A stretch of 64,000 bases of DNA from Oscheius onirici (GCA_932521025.1 OW051468.1:9672064-9736063), one strand, 5' to 3'; counted from the stretch's first letter, positions 1-11,244 are shown. Made by a program: numbers and translations. Notes: generated from the sequence alone by a model not told the origin.

Positions 1-369
1 AGGTGAGTGATCTTGTGCTCTTTGGTGATGATATTACTTTTTGGGGACACTGCCCCGAGGGCTAATAAACAATCAGACCAGAAATAGAGCCAGGCACTAA
101 TTGAGATTTTCCCCTTCTTGAAAGCGAGAGATGGTAATTGCTTGGGTGACATCACATGAGAACCATTTGCACTTGAACCGTGATGGAAAAATCATGGTGT
201 GGGACGTCACAAACACACGGCCAGCTCTCGCATATCCGGCTATCGTTAGATTTCGCACCCACACGAACATTTAGACAAACATATGTACCGGGGGCAAACG
301 ATGTTAAATCAACGAACACTAGCTGATTCGATTCTTTTTCCCTCTAACGAACCAATCGTATTTTTGCAG

Positions 370-574
370 GACATGTACGGGAGACGATGTTATTGGAGTC
401 AGCTATCTGGGCATTTTGGCCCAGGACAAGTCCGAAATTGAGCAGTGGAAGAGTACGGTAGAGCATCTGGGAAAAGAGTATAAGGCCACGCATCATCTAA
501 AGCCCCAGAACAGCTCTCCACCCGTTCATGTTGCCGAGGCAAATGAAGAAGACGAAGAAGAGGAGGAAGAGTGA
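370..574 (+). CDS. 3'-terminal exon of an unidentified gene
   Basis: A strong acceptor (tttttgcag) ends at 369 and opens a frame that runs to a TGA at 572-574. The frame gives about 67 residues: a globular part containing GDDVIGVSYLGILAQ and EIEQWKSTVEHLGKEYK, then a tail of almost pure acid (EEDEEEEEE). The rest of the gene lies left of the window, and bases 1-2 (ag before gtgagt) look like the end of the preceding exon. The reading phase requires two bases carried in from upstream. I do not recognise the family. An acidic C-terminus is common in nuclear and ribosome-assembly proteins but proves nothing here. Confidence 0.55.
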
Positions 575-1989
575 TATCCACTGGTTCATCTGTGCCTATA
601 CTGTCCATATTATGCATCTTTCATTGCTCCGTACTTTGTTCGAAAAGTAGTACGTCTCTCTCTCTCTCTCACTTTACCGAAAATGGTGGTTAAGTTAGAG
701 TTAAGTTCGACGCTTTTCGGGTAAGTAAGGAATTTTACATTACTCCTGCTACCATATCCACATTTTGCATCTAATGTATCGCTCACCAATGAATCAGTTG
801 GAATCTGTAAACGTTGTTCAAATATCTAACGGAATCGTCTCTGAATTGAAGAAGGAGGCGTCGGCTGCCGTAGCGGGGATTTCGAGTGATCAGCTGCTGA
901 TTGGACATTGTCGAGCCGAGAGAGTCTTGGCTCACGTTGGGGTCGTTCAGAGAATAGATTAGATCCTGAAGTATTGTATATTCTTAAAAAACGTTTCTCT
1001 TAAAATTAACTCTCTGCAGGACCATACAACATGATAGTGATGCTCAGCTAAGGCGGCAAATTATTCGGCCCATTTTGCACGGGCAATGACAAAGACAGTT
1101 TTTAAGAGTTACTGTACGATAATTTCACATTCTTCCTCTCCTATTATTTACCATAAAAGCCGGCTCGATTGCAAGCCTTCGCATCACTTCATTCTTCACC
1201 GACTCCAAATTTTCCGCGTTATCAAAAGAATACGTCAGATGGTTCAAGCGACCCACATCTCTGCCTTTCAGCCAGCTCTGAAAATTCTTTCCAACTTTTC
1301 AACTTTCCAAATACCCGGATGAAGTAGATGATCTGTTCTGAGCGACAGTTTGCAAAACACATCTTGACCGTATTTCTGTTCTGAACCAAGTTGAATATTT
1401 TCAAGCCTATGCCTGTTCTTCCGACAATAATCTAGAATCCTATTGTGAAAAAGGGACGGGCTACGTAATTTCTAGCTCCAGTCTGCCCGGTTGCGCTTGC
1501 TGGTGGCCGTTTTCTACAAATTGAATATTAACCTCGACAATCTTCCTTGATTTATTTGAAAGCCTCCGTTTCCAATTGATTGAAAGACACAGACAGTCGC
1601 TTGATCTCTCAGTGCTTATTATCATCTCATTTGCATGCTACTCGGCATCGATCTGATTGCTCACAACTGTTTTAGACCACTTCAGTTGTTTACTTCATTT
1701 ATTAGAGCTATTCGTCATCTTTTTGAGCTGCCTGCATGTTCAGAAAAGTGCCCGTTATTTCGATTGATTTAGAGTCCCTTGACGGTCATTTGATTGAATC
1801 TTTTGCTCGCCTTTTCATGAAACTTTGTCCAGAAAATATGTCCCAAGACTAAATTTCAAAAGAGCTATCGAAAGCCCGTGAATATAAAAATTTACAAACG
1901 TTTCAACAAGAACCGTCTGTTGTGTCCATTTCCTCTAATAATCTTCGATCATGTTTCAGTTATGAACGCCACTGGCGGAGATCCTCCCA
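575..1989. other. Intergenic stretch outside the inverted copy
   Basis: Apart from the pseudogene block at 825-1407, I see no convincing exon here. There is a CT microsatellite at about 655-671. The 1410-1960 part is AT-rich with no sustained frame and no terminal inverted repeats that I could find. Confidence 0.5.
825..1407 (-). pseudogene. Inverted partial copy of the FBA/F-box-like gene tail
   Basis: Read on the minus strand this 583-bp block matches 21573-22470 almost base for base. It contains the last large exons of the F-box-like gene at 20.4-22.2 kb plus its downstream flank. The copy has no 5' exons, so it is a truncated duplicate. Frame is kept through much of the copied exon (for example the residues KIFNLVQNRNTVKMCFANCR appear in both). 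The acceptor of the proposed last exon (tgccag in the 22.2 kb copy) is changed here to tgcccg. The right-hand copy is 310 bp longer only because a MITE is inserted in it. Confidence 0.85.
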
Positions 1990-3020
1990 ATGGAGATGAA
2001 AATGGAAAAAGACCGTATAGGAGAACTCCCCTCTGGCTCAAAAAAACAGAGAAAAAGGATGTACAAAAAGCGCAAACATCTGGTGAGTTTTTTGCAGGTT
2101 CGAGATGGAGGCTGCATAGACAATAGACAGCAGGGGACTGCGCTGACTTCGACTAACCCACGATTCCTCTGCTAAACTATTCGAAATTTCCAGAGTGTCG
2201 TCTCGAATGACGACTCAGACGTCAAGCCACGCGGAAGAAAGATCCTCTTCTACAAAGGAACGCCGAGTGTCGACAAAACTTTAAACCCGGTAGGACTCAT
2301 TCAAATTCTTGTCAATCACTAATTTAGGCTCGGATAATTGAAAAGATGGCCTCCACCATTTCGACCAGGAGTGGGAACGTGAGTATTCTTCAAATAATTT
2401 CTTTGTCTCTCCGTCTTCCAAGAGAGTTTGACACATTGTCCATTTTGATATTTAAAAAAAGACAAAATTTAAAGAAAGTTCCGGTAATGTGCCGCTCTCC
2501 AAGTCCGGCTCCAAGACAATTCTCTCCGAATGTTGTGGTTGAGAGCCGAGATATCTCTCCTGCTGTCCAATCTGCTACCGATGAAGTGAACGACGACTAT
2601 TTCGTGGTAAGAAACAGAGAATGTACTTATGTTGCTTTAGGACATTGAGACGATTGATCCGCCCGTCAACAACAACGAATCGGTGAGGAACTTTTTAACA
2701 TATTCAATAGTTTCTAGGACATTGAGTCACTGGACCAGTCAGCTTCTGAGCTCATCGAGCATTCTTCCAATGATGCCAAGGCCACTTGTCTGTTCTCGGA
2801 CGAGAATGAGCCTGGTATGAGACCTATGGAGCTTGTTCCAGCTGCTCCGGTGATTCTTTTTATTCTTTTTGTATGACTGACTTTTCTGGAAGTCAAACGC
2901 CATATCTTCACATTCCAGACTACTCCTTCCTCTTCCAGATGTACGGAGCCACGTGGAACCATGTCACAGGCTGCTCTTGCCTTCAGAATTGAAGCAATCC
3001 TAGGCTTCTCTGCCCAGTAA
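1990..3020 (+). CDS. Orphan 215-aa protein, seven in-phase exons
   Basis: Seven exons (1990-2082, 2194-2289, 2328-2378, 2475-2606, 2641-2682, 2718-2849, 2919-3020) join with every intron in phase 0 and an open frame ending in TAA. That is strong internal evidence of a real gene. The protein starts with a basic patch (KKQRKRMYKKRKH), followed by PRGRKILFYKGTPSVDKTLN. Then come a Ser/Pro-rich segment (CRSPSPAPRQFSPN), two acidic repeats beginning DIET and DIES, and a tail ending FRIEAILGFSAQ. There is no signal peptide or membrane segment. Basic plus Ser/Pro plus acidic composition suggests a nuclear regulator, but that is inference. I do not recognise a family. The acceptor of exon 4 (tttaaag) is weak. 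Confidence 0.6.
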
Positions 3021-3501
3021 GGATCCTCCGGGAGGAACTCTTCCAATCCAGTAGGTTCAGTTAAAAAGACTCAACTTGTAGTCGTTTTTAGGAACAGTGA
3101 AGCCCTATCTTCCTTGTTAAATCCGCTTTAATTTATGTACTCTCTAGTTCTGTACTTGCTCTCACAAGTGCAAGTATTGTTTTTCTTCTCTTCGTTGTTT
3201 TCACACGTGTCTTATTGTGCCTTCAATTTTCTATCTCAAAATATCAACCATTGTGAACCATTTTGGATTAGCCAAAGCATATATTTTCATCCAATCATAA
3301 TATATTTACTTTCCTGACTTCCCTCAATCTAAATTAACGTAATAATCCATTCGTTTTTAGCTCCTCAACTGAATTTGTTCTTTCCTCCCCACATGGCTCT
3401 ACTAATATGTCCAGATAATAAACAGTTTAATATAGTAAAATAAATGACAACTATACACAAATAGAGAGATCGGACGAAAACAGTCGAGTCTCCTTGTGTT
3501 T
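3021..3501. other. 3' flank and convergent intergenic gap
   Basis: AT-rich sequence between two convergent genes. I see no coding frame with supporting splice sites and no repeat structure. It presumably holds both 3' UTRs. Confidence 0.4.
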
Positions 3502-4136
3502 TTACTTTCCGGCGACGGGATAAGCTCCAACGGCTGGGGGAGGAGCGGCATAAGAAGCCTGAGGAAGAGGAGGAGCGGCGTAAGAGACCTGGGGAGGAGG
3601 AGCAGCATAGCCACCTGAATGTAATTTGTAAGATCATTCTGTCTTTTTTGCCTACCTCCACATCCAGAAGGAGCTCCGCAGGGAGGAGGGGGAGGAGCAC
3701 TGAAAATATACTCATTACTGTACGTATCAAATGAAGTTAAAAAACGATCTGGTTGTTTGACAGCCAAATTGTGGCGTATCGTTCAAACATAAATCTTGTA
3801 GAAACGGATTGTGAAACTTACCATCCACCGCAAGGGGGAGGAGGAGCTCCACATCCACAACCGCTACCACCGAGGCTGGGAAGAGAGAATGAGGGAAGAG
3901 AAAGTGGAGGAAGACCACCTCCGCAGCCGCAAGGAGGGGGAGGAGGACTGAATTTAGATTTGAATTTAGAGTAAAAAGTGAAAAACTTACGCGCATCCAC
4001 AGCCGCCTCCCAGACTGGGAAGTCTCAAAGGTGGGAGCTGGGGCAGACCGCCGCCACAACCGCCACATCCTCCGCCACCGAAAAGGAAAGCGCTAGAGAC
4101 ACCCAAGAGAGCTGAGAGAAGGATAAGACGGTTCAT
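3502..4136 (-). CDS. Secreted Gly/Cys/Pro-rich protein, ground-like N-terminal type
   Basis: Four exons on the minus strand (4136-3991, 3947-3822, 3699-3656, 3614-3502) keep frame and give 142 aa. Residues 1-17 form a signal peptide (MNRLILLSALLGVSSAF). Then come GGGGCGGCGGG, LPQLPPLRLPSLGGGCGC and repeated APPPPCG(G)C blocks, and a tail of three tyrosine repeats of the form SYAAPPxPQ ending GAYPVAGK. This layout matches the low-complexity N-terminal half of nematode ground-like/hedgehog-related extracellular proteins. No cysteine-patterned ground-like domain follows: the gene stops after the tyrosine repeats. The likely role is cuticle or apical extracellular matrix, where the tyrosines could be cross-linked. 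It ends tail-to-tail with the orphan gene upstream. Confidence 0.8.
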
Positions 4137-4170
4137 TGCTGTCTGTATGCTTTGCCGGTGCCTCCGATGC

Positions 4171-4180
4171 CCTTTTATGC
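4171..4180 (-). promoter_or_regulatory. TATA-like box
   Basis: On the minus strand this reads gcataaaagg, 35-44 bases before the start codon of the secreted Gly/Cys/Pro gene. The spacing suits a core promoter with a very short leader and argues against trans-splicing for this gene. Confidence 0.55.
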
Positions 4181-6059
4181 CGTCCTCCCCCTGTGTCTGA
4201 GAAATCCCACCCCAAACTGAACCGGATTTGGCGCGACAGGCAAAGAATGCGTCCGTCTGGCAGGCGCCGTGAACTTTTGCATTCCTTGACGCCGACGGCA
4301 ATTCGGCTGTTGTGTTCTGCCCTTGGACATTAGACGAAGATTGCACTTGCTGTAATCTCAGTGAGTCAGTCATTAGAGATAATGTTACGTCACAGGAACT
4401 GACCTTGGGGGTCGGTTTCAGCCACTGCCGCAGTCCGGTAGGTCGCCTCGGGCATAAGAAGATGTCACACACGCTGATATGATGACAGATTGCGCAATTT
4501 TGCACAAGTGAAAATTCTATTCTCTCAAAAAGATACGAAATCACAGAGCCTTTGGCTCGATCTCCAGGAAATTCTTTCTGATAATGAAGATGGAGCGAAA
4601 TTATTTCTAGTTGTGTTTTCTCGCTGATTTTCTCAATGACTCGAAGGACAAGGGTCTCGAGAATGAAAATCCAATAAATATATTTTCGTGTGCTCGTTTT
4701 TTAACAACTGTGAAGGCAGACAGTGGAGCATTCAAGCTTCCGCATAAAGCATAAAACTACGGACTAAGCCTCTGGGAAGGCGAAAAACCCGGCATTTTCA
4801 GCCGAACACAGAGGCAGTTTCGGATCTCAAATCTTAATCAGATATCTCCCGCCAAAATCATCTGTTCAGCAGGCAAACTTTCTCAGATCTTTGTGTACAT
4901 AGTTCGTATCCTTGTCAAAAATAAAAAATTATACTCTCTCACAAAAAAAGACTCAAGCGACCCACATCGAGTAAAGTAAAGTTTCTCCCTATCAACGCCA
5001 GAGTTCCGAAGAATCCTCTGAGAGACAAGCTCCTACTGCGTGAGGGGTCAATCTGAGGGGCCAGATCGTGTGAGGCGTTTACATTCCGAAGTTGCCCAAC
5101 CTGTTCCACGGAACGCCTTTACTTCGTAGCATGCTACTACCAATTTACCGACCTAACAGTAGTACAGTCAAGCAGCCAATCACGCCCTGACTTTTCCGTA
5201 GAGTAAACCAGTTGTTCAGTCAAAGTACTGTGCGCTAAAAGGGAAAGGGATCAAGAGCATGTTGTTCAATGTGGCGTGCCAAATGTTTATGGGATCGCCT
5301 TGAGACGTGAGCCCGGTTTCGGTGACAATAAGATAAGAGCGTGTTCAGCTTGTCTAATCTGAATAATACACATTTTCAGAGTGTGGCAAAATCCCGAATC
5401 TCCTTATTACGCTGCATGTTTATCCGGCGGAAGTTTGTCTGGAATAAGACGTCTAACAAAAACAAAAGCGCGTAACCGACGGTTTTGTCAAGTGGTTTCC
5501 ACCTGCTTCATCAAACCTTTATTTTCAACCCGACCTTCAATACTTTACCCTGAGGCCATTGGAGAAGAAAGAGAGAGGTTCCTGTTCCGCCTGCCGTTGT
5601 GTGTCTGTCGGTTAGCCCGTTTTGAGAAAGAGAGATAACCTTGGGCGATCGGTCGAGAGGACACGTGTCTCTGATCGGAACAGATTCTTTTATAAGAAAG
5701 TGCTGTCAACAGTAAGGAGAATTCAGAGACTAGAAACATCAGTATTTCTTCGATAACTGAGTCAGGGGGTTGAGTACAGCGGCCGCGGTCTCTAGCAGAT
5801 ATTGGGCATGACCTGTCTTCGAAAGTTCAAATTTTCAGTCATCATGTGCAAGTATTGCGTAGCCATGCACTCAAATGTCTTGCCTCGCAACACTTCAGCT
5901 CTTTCAAACTGATCAAACTGGGTAAATTATCTGCAGGGCAGCTCTGTAGTAAATTTTGTGAAAGAGTAACCGCAAGTTTCCTTCAAATCAACGAGTAGTC
6001 TGAAATCTGACAGGGAAAAGAAACCAGGAACGGTTATTAAAAGTTTTATAGGTCTTGTT
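4181..6059. other. Gene-free stretch
   Basis: No frame in this 1.9 kb has supporting start, splice and composition signals. I saw no tandem repeat, no long inverted repeat and no RNA gene. It probably carries regulatory DNA for the flanking genes. Confidence 0.4.
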
Positions 6060-6310
6060 AGAGGGACTCTCGACTACCAATCCCTGACCAGCTTGGCACT
6101 GCTCCCAGTCTATCCAAATTGCAAGTCACTCTAGTGAAGATCGTTACCGAAGCCCGAAGCGGCCTGGGCTTGAAGACTGAAAGCGTTTGGATATGAGTTA
6201 CTTGGTTACTGGTAAAGATCCTAGTCAAGGTAGTATAGTATGACGGTTGAGGGGTTAGATCAAAAGTGACGAAAACGTGGGTAGATTTGGAAACGAAGAA
6301 GCATCTGAGC
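6060..6310 (-). pseudogene. Inverted partial copy of the adjacent membrane-protein gene
   Basis: The reverse complement of this block aligns with 6895-7122, covering intron 1, the acceptor and exon 2 of the single-pass membrane gene plus about 75 bp of 3' flank. Shared stretches include ctaccttga.ca.gatct around the acceptor, cgctt.cagtcttca inside exon 2, and ggtcag.gattggtagtcgag downstream. Similarity is roughly 70-80 percent by eye, so the duplication is not recent. The copy has no first exon and cannot be functional. Confidence 0.7.
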
Positions 6311-6549
6311 TGTTTGGAAGACGACGTTGTCCCACACACTGGAGACTAATGAGTGTAGCTGAAGAAGTTTGCTTTACAACTTGTTTAAACTTGTTGGCAA
6401 CTACAATGCTCTTGCTTTGCTGTTGCGCTCGTGCACTTGTCGAAACATGAATTATCATAACTTGTTAGACGCTTATAATTCGTCCACAGTCTACCCTTCC
6501 CGTCAGGTTGGTCCCAGTTATTGTCTCTCTCAACATACCGGAGCACAGG

Positions 6550-7047
6550 ATGACCGACTACGAGAACGCCTACGAAGCCATCGGTCCGACGGAAGGAGTC
6601 CCTGATGCCCCGGTCGACGAAATTTTAAAGATGCTGGAAGAGCCGCAGGCTCCTGAAGTAGCTCCTCTACGCAGCGGTGACGTGGACTTGAAGTCGCTCT
6701 CGGCCGGGGAGGGAGCCTTCTCGAATGAGCAAGCTGTCGAGAAGAAGGACAAGAAGAAGTCGAAGGGAAAGACGATCAAGAAGACCGTCGCGAAGAAGAA
6801 GAACAACAAATGGTGGATTCTACTGGCAGTCTCGGTCTTCATCATAGCCAGCAGTCTCATCATGCTCGCCGTTGTCATTGCTGCCAAAGCCTCCGGATCG
6901 TCAGGTAATTCTACTTCTCTTCCAAATTTTAATTTTCTTTTGGTCCAACCTCTACAATATTTTTCTCTGCTACCTTGAACAGGATCTGGACCATTCCCGA
7001 GTAATTCAGATTCGAACGCTTCCAGTCTTCATTTGGATTTTTGGTAA
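6550..7047 (+). CDS. Orphan single-pass membrane protein
   Basis: Two exons (6550-6904 and 6983-7047) with matching phase give 139 aa. Residues 1-70 are acidic and soluble (MTDYENAYEAIGPTEGV, DEILKMLEEPQAPEVAP). Residues 71-95 are very basic (KKDKKKSKGKTIKKTVAKKK), followed directly by one hydrophobic helix (WWILLAVSVFIIASSLIM and on to about 117). A short Ser/Asn-rich tail ends LHLDFW. The positive-inside rule places the long N-terminal part in the cytoplasm, giving a type II orientation with a tiny external tail. I know no family with this sequence. Exon 2 and its flanks are duplicated in inverted orientation at 6060-6310. Confidence 0.75.
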
Positions 7048-7246
7048 CGATCTCTCCTGGAGTGACTGGACTGGGAGCAATCTCAAAGTGGTCAGAGATT
7101 GGTAGTCGAGTCACCCTCTTAAACGTATTAAAGAATAAGCCGAAGAGAAAATACTTTATAGAAACTCTACTACGATCACACATGTGTTTTGCACAAAATT
7201 TTGGACTGTTACGGAACATACAGACAGTTGAAGCAACCTGGTCGAC

Positions 7247-9214
7247 TTAGAACGGTTCGATGGGCTCTTCCTTGACAGGAAGGGAAATTTGCTCTTCCTC
7301 AGAGGTCTGCTGCTGAACGAGCAGGTCCTCAGAGATGGGATACAGCGGATAGGCCGGCATCTGAGTGTTCCATTCCTCGTAAGAGGCTCCCTCGATCGGA
7401 TAGCAGTAGGACATGGCAGTCTGAATCGGAAGTGAACAAAAAAAAGAAGAACCTACCTCCTGAGCAGGATAGTTGTACCAGGCGGACGGGTCATAGTTCC
7501 AGGCGGTCAACTGGGTACAGCCCAGATAATTGGGATACATGTTCAGAGGCATCTGCATGGCTGTCGTGCCAAGAGGCATACTTGGAACTGAAGAGAGGAA
7601 TTTGATGTGATATACCAGTAGAAACTTACTGCCAAGAAGCTGGGTCTCTTGCATCGTACGGTTCAGATTAAAGTCGGGAGTAGCCTGTCCATCGAACTGA
7701 AAAAAGATTTGGTTGTACTGCAGCGCATCCCTCTATTCCAACATTTTTGGCGCGAATTCCCAAATTGGTCTGAATTTGCGTTTTTCACCATTTTCCTTTC
7801 ATTTTTCACACTTTTAGGCGTGCTAAATGAATTCAGCGTGTAAAACAACCCTCTAGATGTGGAAATTGGTCGAAAATAGCCAGAAATGGAAGACAAATGT
7901 CCGAGGCGAGGCATATAAAGAGCAATCGTCGGCTTCATGATATTTTCGGCTAGTTTTCACGTCCTGGTGGTTGCTTTACATGCTAAATTCGATAAACTTG
8001 GTTATAAACAGGAAAAATAGAAGAAAAATGGTGAAAAACACGAGTTTAGGATTGTTTGAACGAAGGGAGGCGCCTATTGCAGTACAACCAAAGATTTGCC
8101 ATCGTTTTGTTTATCTCGAACCGATAAAAGGGACTTCTGAGTCATTGTTAGTGATTTCAATCAACGCTACGACTGTCAGGCGTTGTGCTGCCCACAGCAT
8201 AAACAATGGGTTCGATTTGGGTTGCTGGCCTATCCAATTACAGTTGCCAGAGAGACTTACCATCATGTTCCCAAAGTTTGGACGCTTGCGCGCCTTGTAG
8301 CCGCGAGGTCGGCGACGGAAAGCTCCCTCCTCCATGAGGAACTCGCAACTGTCCGAGATCGTCCATTTGTGTCCTTTGCGACCACGCTCTCCGGCATCTT
8401 TGGGAAGTTTGACGAAACAGTCGTTCAGAGACAGATTGTGACGGATCGAATTCCGCCAGCCAGCATACTCGCCACGGAAGAATTCAAAAGTCTCCTGGAG
8501 ATACGTATAGATCTCGGCCAGGGTAGCCTTCCGATCTGGACGTTTCTATAAATTATCGGCATCATAGGAAAAGCTTGTAAAGCTGGATAATTGCTTCAAG
8601 TTTATCATTTTTCTGTTTTGAGAAAAAAAAACTCACATGGATGGCCATAGCGATGAGAGCAATGTAGCTGAACGGAGGCTTTTCCTGTCTCTTGATTCCC
8701 CTCTTCTTTCCCTTTCGACTTGGAACTGGAAGAGCCTGAAATGTAACTGTAAAAAAAAGAAAAAAAAGGTCCAATTGACCGGAGCGTTGTTAGCGGGCCG
8801 CATGCTCTGCAGAAGAGAGTGGACAGTGAGTGGGGCGGTACCGTTAGTAGAGGGATGGTCCGTATGACTCAAGATTCGTCATACTGTTGAAATCAGGGGG
8901 GTGGGCCTTGTTCTAGCTCACAGTTTCGAAAAAAACTCACGTCTTCTTCGTCCAGATCCTCATGCTTGAGAGCCAGTGGCTCCAAGACGTTCGCAAGAGA
9001 GGCATAAGGCTGATGATCACTGAAAACTTATTGAATTGTTGGTATAGCAGACGGAGGCTATTTTTCTAAACAAACCCACGTAAACTATACACACTTTTGG
9101 ACCCCCTTCTACATGTAAACTATAAACCAAACATTCGCCTGTCCGTCTCTCTGTTATTCATCACCATTTTTCTAAAAAAAAAATTGAAAACTCTATTGAA
9201 ACCTACTTCTTCAT
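7247..9214 (-). CDS. let-381: Forkhead transcription factor, FoxF (LET-381)-like
   Basis: Seven exons on the minus strand (9214-9207, 9019-8941, 8735-8637, 8545-8261, 7696-7630, 7587-7457, 7420-7247) give 280 aa. The forkhead domain starts [14 protein letters not shown] at the end of exon 3. It continues after a phase-0 intron as [39 protein letters not shown] and a wing ending [14 protein letters not shown]. Helix 3 ([12 protein letters not shown]) is intact. The FRRRPRG wing is typical of FoxF, which in C. elegans is LET-381, a mesoderm regulator; other Fox classes are possible. The C-terminal part is Tyr/Trp/Pro-rich ([18 protein letters not shown]) and ends [10 protein letters not shown], a likely activation domain. 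Exon 1 is only 8 nt (ATG plus 5). A 386-bp MITE sits in the intron before exon 5. Confidence 0.85.
7708..8093. mobile_element. MITE, TTTGGTTGTACTGCAG family, copy 1
   Basis: The block begins tttggttgtactgcag and ends in the inverted complement tgcagtacaaccaaa. It carries an internal core with gtgtaaaacaaccctc and attggtcgaaaatag. A second copy of the same 386-bp length lies at 63171-63556. It is non-autonomous, with no open frame of note. This copy sits 8 bp from the acceptor of exon 5 of the forkhead gene. Confidence 0.85.
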
Positions 9215-10671
9215 TTCGCAGAGCTGGTGTCCGAGAGCGTCCATTGGAGAGAGTGACGGGGGCGGACCACCGTATCCCCCCTTCTGGTCGAGAGAGAAAG
9301 AGAGAGCACAGAGGGTCCTAATGGCAGTAGTCTTGAACATTTTAGGGGGCTCTATCGTAATCTAAAAGATTCTGGAAAAGGAAACTTGTTTCTATTATTC
9401 CTGACGTACTGCAACGTTTTTGGGGAACCGGACTGTTTCGGACAATTCCGGACTACTTCATTCAGCTTCTAGTTAGTCAGCCTGGGTAGTTGTCAAACAG
9501 ACCTGATAAACTTACAGTAGAAATTTCCGGGTTGTACTGCAGAAGGCTGTTCGTTGACAGAGTTTTACACTGAAACTGGGCAATAAGTTAACTGGACCAG
9601 TTTACTGATCCAAAAAAGAGCTCTGACCTGACAATAAGCCAGAACCTCTTTGCCAAAAGCAGAATATTTCCCCACTCCTGTATTCTGCCAGACCTTTCGT
9701 GACCTACTTTGCTAAGATCTTTCTAGACCGATCATGGTCTGCGATTCACCAGAGTCAATGGGTACCACACTTCCCTCCAACACTTCCGGAAAGAGGTCGA
9801 AGAGGGAGCTCGAAAACTGATTTCACTTGTGTGGGGATTTTTGTCTAAAAACATCCTTTTCAGACTGTTACGAAACCATTCCGCACTCATCACTCCCTTC
9901 CCGCTTTTCCATTTTTTTCAGTCTCATAGTTTATTGGATGACATGTCTGTCTGCTCGCCCCATGAGTAACTCCGTGAGAATACAGCACGACTCATTTTTA
10001 TTCACGGAAGCGATCGGTAATCCTATCTGACTGCACTTTGGCACAATAGCTTACATGGCCAGGGTGCCAAGGGTCTCTGGGAGTGGTTGCGCAACGTAGT
10101 GACTGTCAACTGAGACGGGGCAACTGTTCCCTAGGTTGGTGGATATTGAGATCTTATGGGGATTAGAGGGACAGTGACTAGTTTCTTTCCGGAAACATAG
10201 TCCCTAGAAGTTCGGCTCATTTTTTGACTTTTTTGAGAACTGCAAATGTTATTTCTGAATGTTTTTGAGAAGGTGGCCGAAAACTGTTCGATTTCCAGAA
10301 AATTCCGCAATCGAACAATCTTTTTGTGTCCGTAACATCTGACCTCATTAGGAGATGGCCAATAGTTTATGTCGAGATTAGCAGCCAGCCATCCAGCCAG
10401 AGTCAACTACCGTAGTCTGGTGTGCTTTCTGCTCAACACGTGTGCTCACTTAGTGGAGGGACTCGGTCATTCTATTGGCAACAAATGGAATGATCAACTG
10501 CCTGACAGTCGTGTGTAGCATAAATCGACTGGCGGCAAACAGTTGGACGGCGCGAAATTGATGCTTCCCTGGAAATGACCATTTATTGGCCAAGATCGGG
10601 TTGCCCTAAAGAGCTACCGACTCTTAACAGTGGTGGGAAGAATGCACTTTTCGGAGGAGTTTATTTAATAA
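9215..10671. other. Upstream region of the forkhead gene
   Basis: No supported exon, RNA gene or repeat. The stretch is probably regulatory because it separates two minus-strand genes and lies upstream of a developmental regulator. Confidence 0.35.
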
Positions 10672-10866
10672 CTAGTCAAGATCAGTCAAGATGAATCTCC
10701 TGAACCTTCCCTCGCTCTTCTTCGCATTCGATCCTTCTCCGTCGAAATGCTTTGAAACACCGCTTCCTCTGAATATTTTTTTCTCTCAAAAAGCCATTAA
10801 ATCATACCCGGCTTGAGCTGATGCAAGAAGAGAGAAGAGAAGAACAAAGAGAAGGAAGAATTTCAT
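10672..10866 (-). CDS. Tiny secreted protein (51 aa)
   Basis: Two exons (10866-10808 and 10768-10672) keep frame and encode 51 aa. Residues 1-18 are a textbook signal peptide (MKFFLLFVLLFSLLASAQA). The mature part is about 32 residues: GGSGVSKHFDGEGSNAKK, then SEGRFRRFILTDLD. It contains a possible basic processing site (RFRR) and no cysteines. The function is unknown; a secreted effector or neuropeptide-like precursor is possible. A TATA box lies 33-44 bp upstream. The gene is too short for usual gene finders. Its layout (TATA, one intron of about 40 bp, signal peptide, cysteine-free mature peptide) is shared with the gene at 50862-51580, though the mature sequences differ. Confidence 0.7.
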
Positions 10867-10898
10867 TTCTGGGAAGACTGTCTCTCTTCTAGTTTCCT

Positions 10899-10910
10899 GT
10901 TTTATATGCG
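10899..10910 (-). promoter_or_regulatory. TATA box of the 51-aa secreted protein
   Basis: The minus strand reads cgcatataaaac, placed 33-44 bases before the start codon. Confidence 0.65.
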
Positions 10911-11002
10911 TGGGGTCAAATGGTTAGATCAGGTGACTGATATCGGCTGGTCATGTTCTTGTTCCAGAAATACAATTAAAGTGACGCATGTCTCTGAAGG
11001 TT

Positions 11003-11244
11003 GCTCTAATAGAAGCACCCCTGTACGCAATTACGTACGCATTTTTTTCGGGATGAAGACATAATTTTTCAATTTATATTTGATTTTTCCTTGGTAGCTT
11101 AGATGTCTTGTATGGGAAAATCTAAAAAAAAAAGATGTCCTGTATGGGAAAAATAATCGGAAAGTTGGGAAAAAAATTTTAGCAACCCAAAAAAATGCGT
11201 ACGTAATTGCCTACAGGGGTGCTTCTATTAGAAGAAATACGGTA
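11003..11244. mobile_element. MITE, GCACCCCTGTACGCAATTACG family, copy 1
   Basis: The left end is ctaatagaagcaccc followed by tgtacgcaattacgtacgca. The right end is the inverted complement tgcgtacgtaattgc.tacaggggtgcttctattag and closes with gaaatacggta. The inner part has a tandem-like duplication of gatgtc.tgtatggga. Related copies lie at 13449, 18787 and 23189. Confidence 0.85.

Noticed and set aside
131-277. A WD-repeat-like exon (GKIMVWDVTNTRPAL)
   Set aside because: The stretch looks like one WD blade, but it starts in mid-intron by phase, hits a stop, and cannot be joined to the exon at 370 with the sites present.
1086-1322. A plus-strand 78-aa protein repeated at 21.7-21.9 kb on the other strand
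   Set aside because: It is the antisense frame of the F-box-like exon and is repeated because that exon is duplicated.
3365-4068. Several long minus-strand and plus-strand frames over the Gly/Cys/Pro gene
   Set aside because: The GC-rich repeats keep all frames open. Only the spliced frame with a signal peptide and repeated APPPPCGGC units makes sense.
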